A stretch of 28,502 nt of DNA from Candidatus Saccharibacteria bacterium UBA7683 (GCA_002482925.1 DLGX01000066.1:1-28502), one strand, 5' to 3'. Shown: positions 1 through 8,784, numbered from the stretch's first letter. Notes: generated by a model not told the origin, from the sequence alone. A program made the numbers and translations.

Positions 1-146
1 GCTGCAAAGTTTCCTACTGTCATAGAATCTGCGCTTGGGTCAACTCCCCAATAAAACGTAATTGGATCGCCATCAAGAGCCTTGATATCTTTAAATGTAG
101 TTTGATTTACGAAGCCACGCCAGGTTAATTCTTCAGAAAGTGTCAT
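1..146 (-). CDS. tyrS: Tyrosyl-tRNA synthetase, N-terminal fragment (runs off the left edge)
   Basis: The first 48 codons of a reverse-strand gene are present; the rest lies outside the window. The reading begins MTLSEELTWRGFVNQTT and contains YWGVDPSADSMTVGN, which matches the start of the class I Rossmann fold of bacterial TyrRS (the family pattern is roughly Y-x-G-F/V-D-P-T/S-A-D-S-L/M-x-x-G-N/H, with the HIGH-like box following). TyrRS charges tRNA-Tyr with tyrosine in the cytoplasm. The ATG at 146-144 is preceded by GAAAAGGAAACCTT, an AAGGA-type ribosome binding site at normal spacing, so this start is well supported. It is divergent from the PBP1A gene, with 186 nt between them. The identity rests on a short stretch, but the motif is distinctive. 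Confidence 0.85.
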   Translation of the reverse strand, partial: MTLSEELTWRGFVNQTTFKDIKALDGDPITFYWGVDPSADSMTVGNFA

Positions 147-332
147 AAGGTTTCCTTTTCAATTTATATTACAAGTTAACTATTAGTAGATATGAGAAAT
201 TAGCCCAATCGGGCATATGTCTGATATGAACTGTTGTAACAAAATTGCGTCATCAAGTGACAGTATATCATCCGTAATTACGTGAACAAAATGCTATACT
301 AGATAGCATAAGCATGAGGTACAATTAAAGGT
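147..332. promoter_or_regulatory. Divergent intergenic region between tyrS and PBP1A
   Basis: This 186-nt gap holds promoter-like elements for both genes. For PBP1A (plus) there is an extended -10, TGCTATACT, at 292-300. For tyrS (minus) there is TGATATACT (plus positions 262-270) with a weak TTTGTT -35 at 285-290 and a 17-nt spacer. That would give tyrS a leader of about 110 nt containing a short GCCC-AATC-GGGC stem-loop (about 203-214). I see no T-box element (no AGGGTGG-type antiterminator sequence) and no riboswitch that I recognise. Confidence 0.4.
292..300 (+). promoter_or_regulatory. Extended -10 promoter of the PBP1A gene
   Basis: TGCTATACT matches the TGnTATAAT extended -10 consensus (TATACT at 295-300). 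No good -35 lies 16-18 nt upstream, as is common with extended -10 promoters. Transcription would start near 307, giving a leader of about 26 nt that includes GAGGT (316-320) and AAAGG (327-331) before the ATG at 333. Confidence 0.45.
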
Positions 333-3044
333 ATGACAAAAGACACGAAAAAGAGTTCAACGGGCTCCGTCCGCAAGCCAGCGCACCGAAAAGGCGCACA
401 TTCAGTTTATAGCAACCTAGCCACTAAAAAACGCGTATCAGCAGATGTAAAATCTCGTAAAAAAGCGGAATTTTTAGCAACGTTACCGAAATCAAAAATC
501 AAACGAATCGCCTACCGCCTACACCCTAAACGCTTCTTTAAGTATTGGTTTTCTAGACAAGGTGCAATCATGGGTCTTAAAATTGCTGGTCTTGGACTTG
601 CAGCCGGAATAATTCTTGTACTTGCGATCTTTGCAATATTTAGAAAAGATCTTGCTATTGGACCAGATGAACTTACAAAACGTGTGCAAAGTCGTACAAC
701 CAAGTTTTATGACAGAACCGGGCAAGTACTACTGTATGAACTGTACAAAGATCAACAACTTACCTTTGTAAAACCAGATCAAATCAATAACAACATGAAG
801 TGGGCAACGGTTGCTATTGAAGACAAAGACTTTTACAAGCACGGCGGTTTCGATATGCGCGGTATTTTACGTTCAGTAGTAAACAATGCCAGCGGTGGTG
901 GCAAGCAAGGTGCTTCTACACTAACCCAGCAACTTGCCAGAAACGTAATTCTAGAAGATAACACCAGATCCGGTATTGCCGGTTATACCCGTAAGCTTAA
1001 AGAAATTATTCTTTCTATTGAACTGGAACGAACTTATTCTAAGGATGAAATTTTAAATTTCTATCTTAATTCAATTGGATACGGTGGAACCGCGTACGGA
1101 GTTGAATCTGCTGCTAAGCGATACTTTGGCGTTTCAGCAAAAGATTTAAGTATCGAACAGGCAGCCTATATTGCCTCTATTCCGCAGTACCCAAGCCTAT
1201 ACGACAGCAATAGCCCGAGTTTTGACCCAGAAGCAACATTAGCCCGTCAAAGAACTGTTATTGATTACATGAAAGAACAGGGTTATATAAAACCCGACCA
1301 AGCCGAAACAGCTAAAAAAGTAGATATTCTTGCTTCAATTAAGCCGCTTACGAATGAGCCGACTGCTAAAAAAGCTCCTCACTTTGTAGATGAAATTATT
1401 AAACAGCTTGAAGGTAAGTATGGTGCCGACAATGTGAGAAAAGGTGGCTGGAGAGTTATCACCACGCTCGATTGGGACATGCAACAAATGGCGGAACGTG
1501 CTGTTAAAGATAATATGGGAGCGGTTGAATCTCGTAGAGGCGGACTTGGTGGTAATAATGCGGCACTGGTAGCCGTAGAACCCGCTACTGGTCATGTTGT
1601 TTCTATGGTTGGTAGTCGTGATTATAGCTATCCTGGATACGGTGCCTATAACGCAGCGACATCTGATCTTCAGTATGGTTCTAGTATGAAACCGTTTGTA
1701 TATGGAACATTGTTCAATGGTTCTAATGTTTACGGCGCAGGAAGCATTATTCCAGATACCGCACAAGTATTTAATGGAACCCCTGTTTCTAACTTCGACA
1801 AGAAATATCGTGGCAATCTAAGTATCCGTAGCTCATTAGCGGAATCTCGTAACTTACCAGCCATGAAGGCTGCAAACATTGCCGGTATGGGCAATGTTAT
1901 AAATGTAGTAAAAGCAGCTGGTGAAACTGCCATTAAGTGTTTAGAACAGAAACCATGTACCGACGGTAACGAAAACGACCCATTCATGGCCATTGGTACG
2001 GGAACAATTCATCTAGATGAACACACGGCAGCTTATGCTGCACTGGCTAACAACGGTATTGCTATGCCAGAAACTCTGGTTCTTAAAATAGAAAAGTCTA
2101 ACGGCGAAGTTGTGCAAGAATGGAAGAATAAAGGCGGAACCCCATTATTTACTAATGCTGAACGAAGCCAAGAAATTTCATACATACTTAGCGATATTCT
2201 TGCAGATGATGGCGCTCGTGCACCTACTTTTGGCCGTAACGTAAGCTACTTTAATCCTAAAGGTGTAAAAACAGCAATTAAAACCGGTACTACCGATAAT
2301 TCTAAAGATGGATGGATGATGGGCTACACGCCTAAACTTGCTGTTGGTGTATGGGCTGGTCGTAGTGGTACCGGCGGTGTTATGGGTGGTTATACAGACA
2401 GTAGAACTGGTCCAATATTCGGCCAGTTTATTCGCGAAGCACACGCCCAGGTGCTTACAAAGCCTCAATACGGCAGTTATAAAGCTAACGAATGGTTCAC
2501 ACAGCCTAAAACGCTTCAAAAACTTTCTGTAAGTGGTAAGACTGATTGGTTCCCTTCTTGGTATAAGAAACCTAAAGAAGACATTCAAGACGTAATTTTT
2601 GACCGCGTTTCTAAAAAGCTTGCAACTACCTGTACGCCAGAAGCTGCAAAAGAAACAATTAAGATTACTGTTTTAACCGATCCAACAAAACCAAATGAAA
2701 AAATTCAAAGCGGTGTTCCTGAAGGATACGACATCACAAAGAATGATGATGTTCACCAGTGCGGCGTAGAAGCAGCAACTGGCTTTAGTATTTCACCATC
2801 AGGTACTGTCTCTTCTCGCTCTCAAACCCTCAGAACCTCTTTTGTGAGTGGACCTAATCCTATACAGACAATCGAGTTTATTGTTAATGGGCAGGTTTTA
2901 ACTTCACTGCCTGGTGGAAGCAATAGCTATAATGTACCATACACTTTCCCCTCGGCTGGTAACTACTCGATTCAAGTTCGCGTAACAGATAGTTTGTACT
3001 ATCAATCAACTTCAACATCATCTATACAAGTTACGGGCTCTTGA
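333..3044 (+). CDS. Class A penicillin-binding protein (PBP1A-type transglycosylase/transpeptidase)
   Basis: A bifunctional peptidoglycan synthase of 903 aa. Residues 1-80 form a Lys/Arg-rich cytoplasmic tail, followed by one membrane anchor at about 81-104. The GT51 glycosyltransferase domain shows EDKDFYKHGGFD (catalytic Glu near residue 163), GASTLTQQLARN and a YGVESAAKRYFG segment. The transpeptidase domain has all three acyl-serine motifs: S450-S-M-K453, S505-R-N507 and K650-T-G652. It therefore polymerises lipid II and cross-links stem peptides on the outer face of the membrane. After about residue 770 there is an extra C-terminal region with two cysteines and a Ser/Thr-rich beta segment (about 815-903) that resembles an Ig-like or cell-wall-binding domain. 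That last point is inference from composition and strand pattern. The length is at the long end for PBP1A. It is a single-gene unit, convergent with the PIN/TRAM gene. Confidence 0.93.
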   Translation: MTKDTKKSSTGSVRKPAHRKGAHSVYSNLATKKRVSADVKSRKKAEFLATLPKSKIKRIAYRLHPKRFFKYWFSRQGAIMGLKIAGLGLAAGIILVLAIFAIFRKDLAIGPDELTKRVQSRTTKFYDRTGQVLLYELYKDQQLTFVKPDQINNNMKWATVAIEDKDFYKHGGFDMRGILRSVVNNASGGGKQGASTLTQQLARNVILEDNTRSGIAGYTRKLKEIILSIELERTYSKDEILNFYLNSIGYGGTAYGVESAAKRYFGVSAKDLSIEQAAYIASIPQYPSLYDSNSPSFDPEATLARQRTVIDYMKEQGYIKPDQAETAKKVDILASIKPLTNEPTAKKAPHFVDEIIKQLEGKYGADNVRKGGWRVITTLDWDMQQMAERAVKDNMGAVESRRGGLGGNNAALVAVEPATGHVVSMVGSRDYSYPGYGAYNAATSDLQYGSSMKPFVYGTLFNGSNVYGAGSIIPDTAQVFNGTPVSNFDKKYRGNLSIRSSLAESRNLPAMKAANIAGMGNVINVVKAAGETAIKCLEQKPCTDGNENDPFMAIGTGTIHLDEHTAAYAALANNGIAMPETLVLKIEKSNGEVVQEWKNKGGTPLFTNAERSQEISYILSDILADDGARAPTFGRNVSYFNPKGVKTAIKTGTTDNSKDGWMMGYTPKLAVGVWAGRSGTGGVMGGYTDSRTGPIFGQFIREAHAQVLTKPQYGSYKANEWFTQPKTLQKLSVSGKTDWFPSWYKKPKEDIQDVIFDRVSKKLATTCTPEAAKETIKITVLTDPTKPNEKIQSGVPEGYDITKNDDVHQCGVEAATGFSISPSGTVSSRSQTLRTSFVSGPNPIQTIEFIVNGQVLTSLPGGSNSYNVPYTFPSAGNYSIQVRVTDSLYYQSTSTSSIQVTGS

Positions 3045-3095
3045 TTCAGTGTAAAATATTGTCTGGCTTGGCACGGCAAGGCGTTTTAATAAATA
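3045..3095. terminator. Possible weak terminator between convergent genes
   Basis: This 51-nt gap separates the convergent PBP1A and PIN/TRAM genes. It contains an imperfect GC-rich hairpin (GGCTTG / CAAGGC around a GCACGG loop, with one mismatch) followed on the plus strand by GTTTTAAT. The stem is short, so this is only a candidate terminator for PBP1A. Confidence 0.3.
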
Positions 3096-3902
3096 CTATT
3101 TAGAATTAATGGTTGCGATAAGTTTATCTTCTGCGGTAAGTTTTCTGTTGGTAAATCTTCGTTGTCTAGGTTTTTCCGTTAGCGATCCGGGTTGTTTCTG
3201 TGAAGGCTGGGCAGTGTCTTTTAGCGGTTTAGCAAACATCATTCTGCCCGCAGTCGTTTGTAGGTTGCGCGTGAATTCTACTTTCATAAATTGGCCTTGT
3301 TTTGTTCCGGCATGCTCTACGACAACCATCGTACCGTCATCTAAGTAACCTACGCCTTGAGTTTTTTCTTGGCCTTTAGAAACGATTTTAATTTCTGCAT
3401 GTTCACCAGGGATTCTGGTTGGACGTAAGTTTTGTGCAAGTTCGTTAATATTTAGTACTCGTACGCCTTCAATTTCTGCTACTTTTAGAAGATTGTAATC
3501 GGTGGTAAATAAGAGAGCTTTGAGTTTAAGAGCGAGCTTCACTAGCTTTTCGTCTACGCCTGATTCTGATTTAATATCGTCGCTAATGATTGAAACCGTT
3601 GTATGCTTGCTATCCTGCAGAGTCTGTATGACCTGAAGGCCGAACCTGGCTCGTTCCCGTTTAAGGTGGTCAGCTTTGTCTGCAAGTAGCTGTAGCTCTG
3701 CAATTACAAATCGTGGAATAAGTAGCTCTGAGGGTACAAAACCTGATTTTACAACTTCCACCACGCGTCCGTCCATAATGGCACTGGTATCAAGTAGTAC
3801 TATGTTTCCTTTTGATTTTTTAATACCACTTGGCAGTAATTTCCAAATGATAAATAAACTGAGCAATACGTTAATTGCTGTAATTAGTAATTGTGTATTC
3901 AT
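3096..3902 (-). CDS. Membrane-anchored PIN-TRAM domain protein (YacL-like)
   Basis: A 268-aa protein with one N-terminal transmembrane helix (about residues 5-23), a PIN nuclease-fold domain and a C-terminal TRAM domain. The PIN domain keeps the expected acidic residues: D38 in LLDTSAIMDGR, E69 in FVIAELQ, D117 in VDEKL and D135 in FTTDYN. This fits a metal-dependent ribonuclease. The TRAM-like part (about 165-225) is a beta-rich nucleic-acid-binding fold, and the tail is basic. Bacillus YacL has the same PIN-TRAM arrangement but several N-terminal helices, whereas this one has a single helix. The start is set by AAAGGA seven nt before the ATG; it overlaps the radA stop region, and only 11 nt separate the genes, so the two are co-transcribed and probably coupled. 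The position after radA is also the position of yacL (after disA) in Firmicutes. The RNA target is unknown. Confidence 0.85.
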   Translation of the reverse strand: MNTQLLITAINVLLSLFIIWKLLPSGIKKSKGNIVLLDTSAIMDGRVVEVVKSGFVPSELLIPRFVIAELQLLADKADHLKRERARFGLQVIQTLQDSKHTTVSIISDDIKSESGVDEKLVKLALKLKALLFTTDYNLLKVAEIEGVRVLNINELAQNLRPTRIPGEHAEIKIVSKGQEKTQGVGYLDDGTMVVVEHAGTKQGQFMKVEFTRNLQTTAGRMMFAKPLKDTAQPSQKQPGSLTEKPRQRRFTNRKLTAEDKLIATINSK

Positions 3903-3913
3903 AAATTTTCCTT

Positions 3914-5257
3914 TTAAGTTTTAAGATACGTATTAAGCGCATCTTTTAATGTTGAGATTGAATGAAGCTGAGCTGATTTTACATCAGTTTTAGGGCCAAT
4001 AGAAAGTTTAAAGCCAAGCTGTTTAGCTTCTTTTAGTCGTTTTTCGATATTTGGCACGTGTCTAACTTCACCTGAAAGCCCCACTTCGCCAAACACAACA
4101 GCATCTTTTTCAAGCTTCATACCTTTAGCTGCAGAGGCAATTGCCATACATACCGCCAGATCTGCTGCTGGTTCGTTAATTTTTATACCACCAACGATGT
4201 TTATATATACGTCGAATTCGCTCAGATCAAGCTTTGTACGGCGCGTTAGCACTGCGGTGAGTAAGTTAAGCCTGTTTAGGTCAAAGCCTGAAGCTGCGCG
4301 CTTAGGATACCCAAACGACGTACGATTAACTAATGCTTGCACCTCAACTAGTATTGGGCGAGTGCCTTCCATTGCAGCCAATACTATCGAGCCGTCTGCA
4401 ATTTGGCGCTCTGCTAGTAGAACGGAAGAAGGATTATCTACTACAATCAAGCCTTTGTCTGTCATATCAAATATTCCTACTTCAGAAGTTGAGCCGTAAC
4501 GGTTTTTTATAGCTCTAAGAACTTTAAAACCGCCATACCTATCCCCTTCAAGATTAAGAACTACATCTACAAGGTGTTCTAATAATTTTGGCCCCGCAAT
4601 ACTACCTTCTTTGGTAACATGCCCGACAAGAATTAGCGTTGTGTTGGTTTGCTTTGCAGCCTGAGTCAGTAGGTATGTACTGTTAGTAATCTGGCTTACC
4701 GAACCTGGTGCAGAACTCACCGACTTACACGAAACTGTTTGAATGGAATCAACAACAACGGCTTCGTATTCCCCGCTTAAAATAGTCTGAGCTATGTCGT
4801 CGCTACTGGTTGAACTTGCCAATAGAACCGTACTTTCTTTTGGAGTGATTCGTGAAGCTCTTAAACTTACTTGTTCTAGCGATTCTTCACCGCTTACATA
4901 GAGTAATTTATGGTTTGTAGAAAGCTGTGCAGCTAGTTGCATTAATAACGTGCTTTTACCAATTCCAGGCTGACCAGCAATTAGGTTAACGCTACCAGCA
5001 ACAAAGCCGCCACCCAGTACGCTGTCCACGTCTGCAGTACCGGTAGTTAAACGGGCCTTGCGCTGACTTTTTTCTACCTTACCTACCATTGTGGCTTTGA
5101 GTGCCTGGCCTTGCACAGCGGAAAGTGCAGCATCGCGACTAACTGGAAGTTCTTCGGTTAAACTATTCCATGCCCCGCAGCTGCTACATCTTCCTGCCCA
5201 TTTTGAATGACGAGCTCCGCATTCTTGGCAGACAAATTGTGTTGTTGATTTTGCCAT
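3914..5257 (-). CDS. radA: DNA repair protein RadA (Sms)
   Basis: A 447-aa RecA-like branch-migration ATPase that acts in recombination and processing of repair intermediates. The layout is complete: a C4 zinc finger (C10, C13, C24, C27), Walker A GQPGIGKST at residues 95-103, the RadA-specific KNRYG motif near residue 250, and a C-terminal Lon-protease-like domain (about 270-447, including GGIKINEPAADLAV). The length is typical for the family. The ATG at 5257 is preceded by AGGT five nt upstream. TGATATACT lies in the 27-nt gap before it, so the gene may be read both from the clpC promoter and from its own. It sits between the metallopeptidase and the PIN/TRAM gene, matching the conserved clpC-radA neighbourhood. 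Confidence 0.95.
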   Translation of the reverse strand: MAKSTTQFVCQECGARHSKWAGRCSSCGAWNSLTEELPVSRDAALSAVQGQALKATMVGKVEKSQRKARLTTGTADVDSVLGGGFVAGSVNLIAGQPGIGKSTLLMQLAAQLSTNHKLLYVSGEESLEQVSLRASRITPKESTVLLASSTSSDDIAQTILSGEYEAVVVDSIQTVSCKSVSSAPGSVSQITNSTYLLTQAAKQTNTTLILVGHVTKEGSIAGPKLLEHLVDVVLNLEGDRYGGFKVLRAIKNRYGSTSEVGIFDMTDKGLIVVDNPSSVLLAERQIADGSIVLAAMEGTRPILVEVQALVNRTSFGYPKRAASGFDLNRLNLLTAVLTRRTKLDLSEFDVYINIVGGIKINEPAADLAVCMAIASAAKGMKLEKDAVVFGEVGLSGEVRHVPNIEKRLKEAKQLGFKLSIGPKTDVKSAQLHSISTLKDALNTYLKT

Positions 5258-5266
5258 CTCTTACCT

Positions 5267-5275
5267 AGTATATCA
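5267..5275 (-). promoter_or_regulatory. Possible extended -10 promoter in front of radA
   Basis: On the minus strand TGATATACT matches the extended -10 consensus, and the -10 hexamer ends 9 nt before the radA ATG. It lies in the 27-nt gap after the metallopeptidase stop. It could give an internal, nearly leaderless radA transcript. No -35 box is visible, and AGGT near the ATG also allows ordinary operon translation. Confidence 0.35.
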
Positions 5276-5284
5276 TTCAAGTAG

Positions 5285-6241
5285 TTAGAGCGAATCGTAA
5301 CTACTGTCGAGTTGCTTAACTAAGTCATTTTGCGTAGAAGCCAAAGCGTTCCGTGCTTCAACAAGTTGATTATACGAATTGATTATTTGTTTTAATGCCG
5401 CTATATCGTTGTTGTACGCTTGAATTTTAGCGTTATAGCTAGGTACCGCTGCATTATATTCTTCTGTTTGGTTGGAACTTTTTAATTGGTCGAGTCGAGC
5501 TCTTTCGCTTTCAATATCGGATTGCGATTGGTTAAGTGAACTTTCTAGAGATTCTTTCTGGTTTTTTAAATCAGTGAGTTGTTGATCGTACTGTTTTATT
5601 TTTGAATCAAGCGAGGTGAACGAATCTTCATATTGTTTTGCATACGAAACAATCTGTGATCTGTTAGTAAAGTACTTTCGGTAATGATCCTCAAGCTTTG
5701 CTGGTAGAACTGCAATTTCTGTACCAAGAATTGAGTGAAGTTCGTTTTCTAACTGCCCAGGTTCAGTTCTTCTATATTCTTCAAGCGTATCGTTAAATCT
5801 CTGATCATCAATACTCTCAGCAGTTGCGGTAAGTGTTTTATTGAGCTCATTTTTTTCGTTTTGGGGCATTCGTTCATACACAGCATGAAGTAGTTCATGG
5901 GCTGCAGTAACCTCTTTCACACCGTTCAAACGCGTATCAGCAACGTTATATATAAAAATTCGCTGTCTGGTGTAGCAACCTAGAACTATGCTGTGTTCAT
6001 GAGACACGCTTTTACACGACTGGTTGAATGCTTCGGAAGATTGTATCTTGGGCTGACTGGCTTTATATAAAAAACTTCCATCAGATGTTAGCGCCAGATT
6101 CTGCGCCAAAACATCGGCTTGACTATCTAAGTCCTGCGTATACACAACGTAGTAGTCTTTTATAAACTGGCGCTGAGTTACCCCTACTAGCGCAAGCGCC
6201 ACTAGTGCAAGTCCGAAAACCGAGAGTACTCGTTTCTTCAT
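5285..6241 (-). CDS. Membrane-anchored HExxH metallopeptidase-like protein with C-terminal coiled coil
   Basis: A 318-aa protein that I cannot assign to a named family. An N-terminal signal anchor (residues 4-21, hydrophobic, after KKR) predicts that most of the chain lies outside the membrane. C76 and C89 could form a disulfide. HELLH at 115-119 is a zinc-binding HExxH motif. A downstream acidic cluster (E165-E167 in LENELHS) could supply the third ligand, as in gluzincins, but this is inference. From about 205 to the end the chain is a long Gln/Asn/Ser/Lys-rich coiled coil. The gene starts 14 nt after clpC and ends 27 nt before radA, so it is almost certainly read from the CIRCE-controlled clpC promoter. 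No Shine-Dalgarno sequence precedes the ATG, so coupling to clpC is likely. A role in envelope protein quality control is plausible but unproven. An inactive structural homologue is the alternative. Confidence 0.7.
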   Translation of the reverse strand: MKKRVLSVFGLALVALALVGVTQRQFIKDYYVVYTQDLDSQADVLAQNLALTSDGSFLYKASQPKIQSSEAFNQSCKSVSHEHSIVLGCYTRQRIFIYNVADTRLNGVKEVTAAHELLHAVYERMPQNEKNELNKTLTATAESIDDQRFNDTLEEYRRTEPGQLENELHSILGTEIAVLPAKLEDHYRKYFTNRSQIVSYAKQYEDSFTSLDSKIKQYDQQLTDLKNQKESLESSLNQSQSDIESERARLDQLKSSNQTEEYNAAVPSYNAKIQAYNNDIAALKQIINSYNQLVEARNALASTQNDLVKQLDSSYDSL

Positions 6242-6255
6242 ATGTTTATTCTATA

Positions 6256-8772
6256 CTATTTAGTTGTTTTAGAAAGTTGCTTCTGTTTTTTAAAGGTCGA
6301 TGTAGGGGTATCTTCAGAAAATACAAGTTGCTTCTTCTTATAATCTACTGTGATTGTTTGATTCTTCTTCCAGACTTCGCCAAGAAGATTTTCGGCAATC
6401 TGGTCTTCAATTTCGTCTTGAATTGCTCGTCTTAAGGTGCGGACACCCGATTGTGCATTGTAACCTTTTTCTAGAATATAATTTTTTGCTGCTGGTTTAA
6501 TTACCAAATTGAGACCGTGCTGTTCTTGCAAACGAATATTAAGATCGTTCAACTGCAAATCAAGCACTTGTTTAGCCTCTTTGGTTGTGAGCGCTCGGAA
6601 GATTATTACTTTGTCGATACGATTAATTAATTCTGGGCGCATCGCAAGCTTGAGCTCTTCCATTACTCGTTCTTTGTTGGCTTCATGTACTTCATCAAGG
6701 TTTTCAATTTCTGATTTAGTTTCAGCCCTAAAGCCAAGTGTTGATTCGCGTCGTAACTGTTCTGCACCAATATTACCGGTCATAATTATTACGGTATTAG
6801 TGAAATCAACAGTTCTGCCTTTAGCATCTGTTAATACACCGTCTTCAAGAATCTGCAGTAGCATGTTGAAGATATCTGGGTGAGCTTTTTCAATTTCATC
6901 AAGCAGAATTAAGCTATATGGATTACGCCTGACTTTGTCGGTTAATTCGCCGCCTTCTTCGTAGCCAACATACCCTGCCGGCGCACCAACAAGTCGTGAT
7001 GCCGTGTGCCGTTCCGAAAATTCGCTCATGTCTATTTTTATAAGCGCATCGTCACGGTCATAAAGTTCACGCGCCAGTACTCTGGCGAGCTCGGTTTTAC
7101 CAACACCAGAAGGTCCGAGAAACACAAATGAACCAATCGGACGCTTTCTATCACTCACACCTGATCTATTTCGACGGATTGCTTTAGAAACTGCTTCAAG
7201 TGCTTCTTTTTGGCCAATTACATGTTTGCCAAGTGTTTTTTCAAGTTTTAACAAATAAGTTGCTTCTCGTTTTAAAATACGCTGGCTTGGAATGCCGGTA
7301 ATAAGCGCTACGGTTCCGGCTAAATCAGCCTCTGTCATAACTAACCTTCCACGACCACGACTTCGTTGCTTTTCTAAAGCATCTTCAAGCTGAGCGTGTT
7401 TAGCTTTGTGCTTGGCTGCAACTTCAAAATTTTCATGTATGACTGCTTCTTCCATTCGGTGCCGAACAAGTTTAATTTCTTTTAAGAGCTGGCGCTGACT
7501 TTCTGGCATATGTGAACGTTCTACGCGAATATGAGCAGCGGTTTCGTCGAGAAGATCGAGCGCTTTGTCTGGCATGAATCGTTCTGACATGTAGCGATCA
7601 CTTAGGTGCACCGTTTGTTCAACAATGTGTTCATCTATAGTAATGCCGTGGTGTGCTTCGTACTTAGATTTTAAGCCTTTAAGAATTTCTGTAGTTTCCT
7701 GCAGCGTTGGGGGCAATACTTGAACGTTTTGGAATCGTCGCTCTAACGCGGCATCTTTTTCTATGCTCTTTTGATATTCATCTATAGTTGTAGCACCTAT
7801 TACGCGCATTGTTCCACGGGCTAGCACAGGCTTTAGTATATTTGCGGCATCTAGCGCACCTTCAGCAGCGCCCGCACCAACAAGCAAGTGAATTTCATCT
7901 ATAAATACAATTACGTTAGAATCTGAAGCAATTTCTTGCATAATTGCTTTTAATCGTTCTTCGAATTCTCCGCGGTATTTAGTACCTGCAATCATGCCAG
8001 CAAGGTCGAGCATAACAATTCGTTTGTCTAATAGATTTTCAGGCACCTGTTCTGCTGCAATTCGTTGAGCCAAGCCTTCAACTATTGCTGTTTTACCAAC
8101 ACCAGGTTCACCAATTAGTATTGGGTTATTTTTATTACGGCGTGAAAGTATTGTTATTACACGTAGAATTTCTTTACTGCGGCCAATTACCGGGTCTAAC
8201 CGACCCTCTTTAGCTTCTTCTGTTAAATCAGTTCCGAAGAACTCTAGGGCGCTTTTAGCTTTTTTATTGCGAGTTTTAGTTGTATTACCTTCTTGTTCGT
8301 ATTCAAATCGTTGCTGGTTTAAATATCCTTCAAGCTCAGAAGTAAGCGTGTCGACGTTTATATTCATGTCGCGCAGTAGCACATTTGCGCGTGCGTTTTT
8401 TTGAATAAGAATACTATAGAGTATATGTTCAGTACCGCAGTAATCTTGGCTGAATTCTTTAGCAATCTCCCAGCTTGTTCGCAGTGTTAGTTTTGCAGCT
8501 TCGCTCAGGCCTTTGCCACCACCAAGATTGATAACAATAGTTTTTGGTGTGAGCTTCAAAGCGGTCTTAGCCCTATCAAGCGTAACACCCGATGTTTCAA
8601 GCAAACGTGCACCAATTGAACCTTCTTGGCTTAAAACACCAAGTAGAATGTGTTCGGTTCCAATATAAGCGCTGCCGAAACCTCGAGCGATTCCTTCAGC
8701 GTGCTGAAGACTCTGCCGTGCGTTTTCGGTTAGGCGGTTTAAAAACTCTTGAAATTCTTTTGCTGGGTTCAT
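6256..8772 (-). CDS. clpC: ATP-dependent Clp protease ATP-binding subunit ClpC
   Basis: An 838-aa Hsp100 unfoldase that unfolds substrates and feeds them to ClpP. It has a repeated Clp-N domain (about 1-145), a first AAA+ module with GEPGVGKT near residue 220, a middle region with a UVR-like helical segment (about 420-460) and a second AAA+ module with GPSGVGKTE near 554. The middle segment and UVR region separate ClpC from ClpA and ClpB. Length is normal for ClpC. The ATG is preceded by AGGAGGAG (plus 8785-8792), 12 nt upstream. Expression is predicted to be under HrcA, because a perfect CIRCE palindrome covers the promoter. clpP and mcsA/mcsB/ctsR are not in the window. Confidence 0.95.
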   Translation of the reverse strand: MNPAKEFQEFLNRLTENARQSLQHAEGIARGFGSAYIGTEHILLGVLSQEGSIGARLLETSGVTLDRAKTALKLTPKTIVINLGGGKGLSEAAKLTLRTSWEIAKEFSQDYCGTEHILYSILIQKNARANVLLRDMNINVDTLTSELEGYLNQQRFEYEQEGNTTKTRNKKAKSALEFFGTDLTEEAKEGRLDPVIGRSKEILRVITILSRRNKNNPILIGEPGVGKTAIVEGLAQRIAAEQVPENLLDKRIVMLDLAGMIAGTKYRGEFEERLKAIMQEIASDSNVIVFIDEIHLLVGAGAAEGALDAANILKPVLARGTMRVIGATTIDEYQKSIEKDAALERRFQNVQVLPPTLQETTEILKGLKSKYEAHHGITIDEHIVEQTVHLSDRYMSERFMPDKALDLLDETAAHIRVERSHMPESQRQLLKEIKLVRHRMEEAVIHENFEVAAKHKAKHAQLEDALEKQRSRGRGRLVMTEADLAGTVALITGIPSQRILKREATYLLKLEKTLGKHVIGQKEALEAVSKAIRRNRSGVSDRKRPIGSFVFLGPSGVGKTELARVLARELYDRDDALIKIDMSEFSERHTASRLVGAPAGYVGYEEGGELTDKVRRNPYSLILLDEIEKAHPDIFNMLLQILEDGVLTDAKGRTVDFTNTVIIMTGNIGAEQLRRESTLGFRAETKSEIENLDEVHEANKERVMEELKLAMRPELINRIDKVIIFRALTTKEAKQVLDLQLNDLNIRLQEQHGLNLVIKPAAKNYILEKGYNAQSGVRTLRRAIQDEIEDQIAENLLGEVWKKNQTITVDYKKKQLVFSEDTPTSTFKKQKQLSKTTK

Positions 8773-8784
8773 AACTAAACTATA

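Noticed and set aside
147..332. T-box or other tRNA-sensing leader for tyrS.
   Set aside because: The leader would be about 110 nt and lacks the AGGGTGG-type antiterminator and any terminator hairpin with a U-run; only a 4-bp stem is seen.
1335..1766. A 143-codon minus-strand frame inside the PBP1A gene, and similar ones at 1730-1993 and 2178-2588.
   Set aside because: All lie within conserved PBP1A domains on the other strand and have no independent start signals.
6509..6883. A 124-codon plus-strand frame inside clpC.
   Set aside because: It is opposite the second AAA+ module of ClpC, with no promoter or family resemblance.
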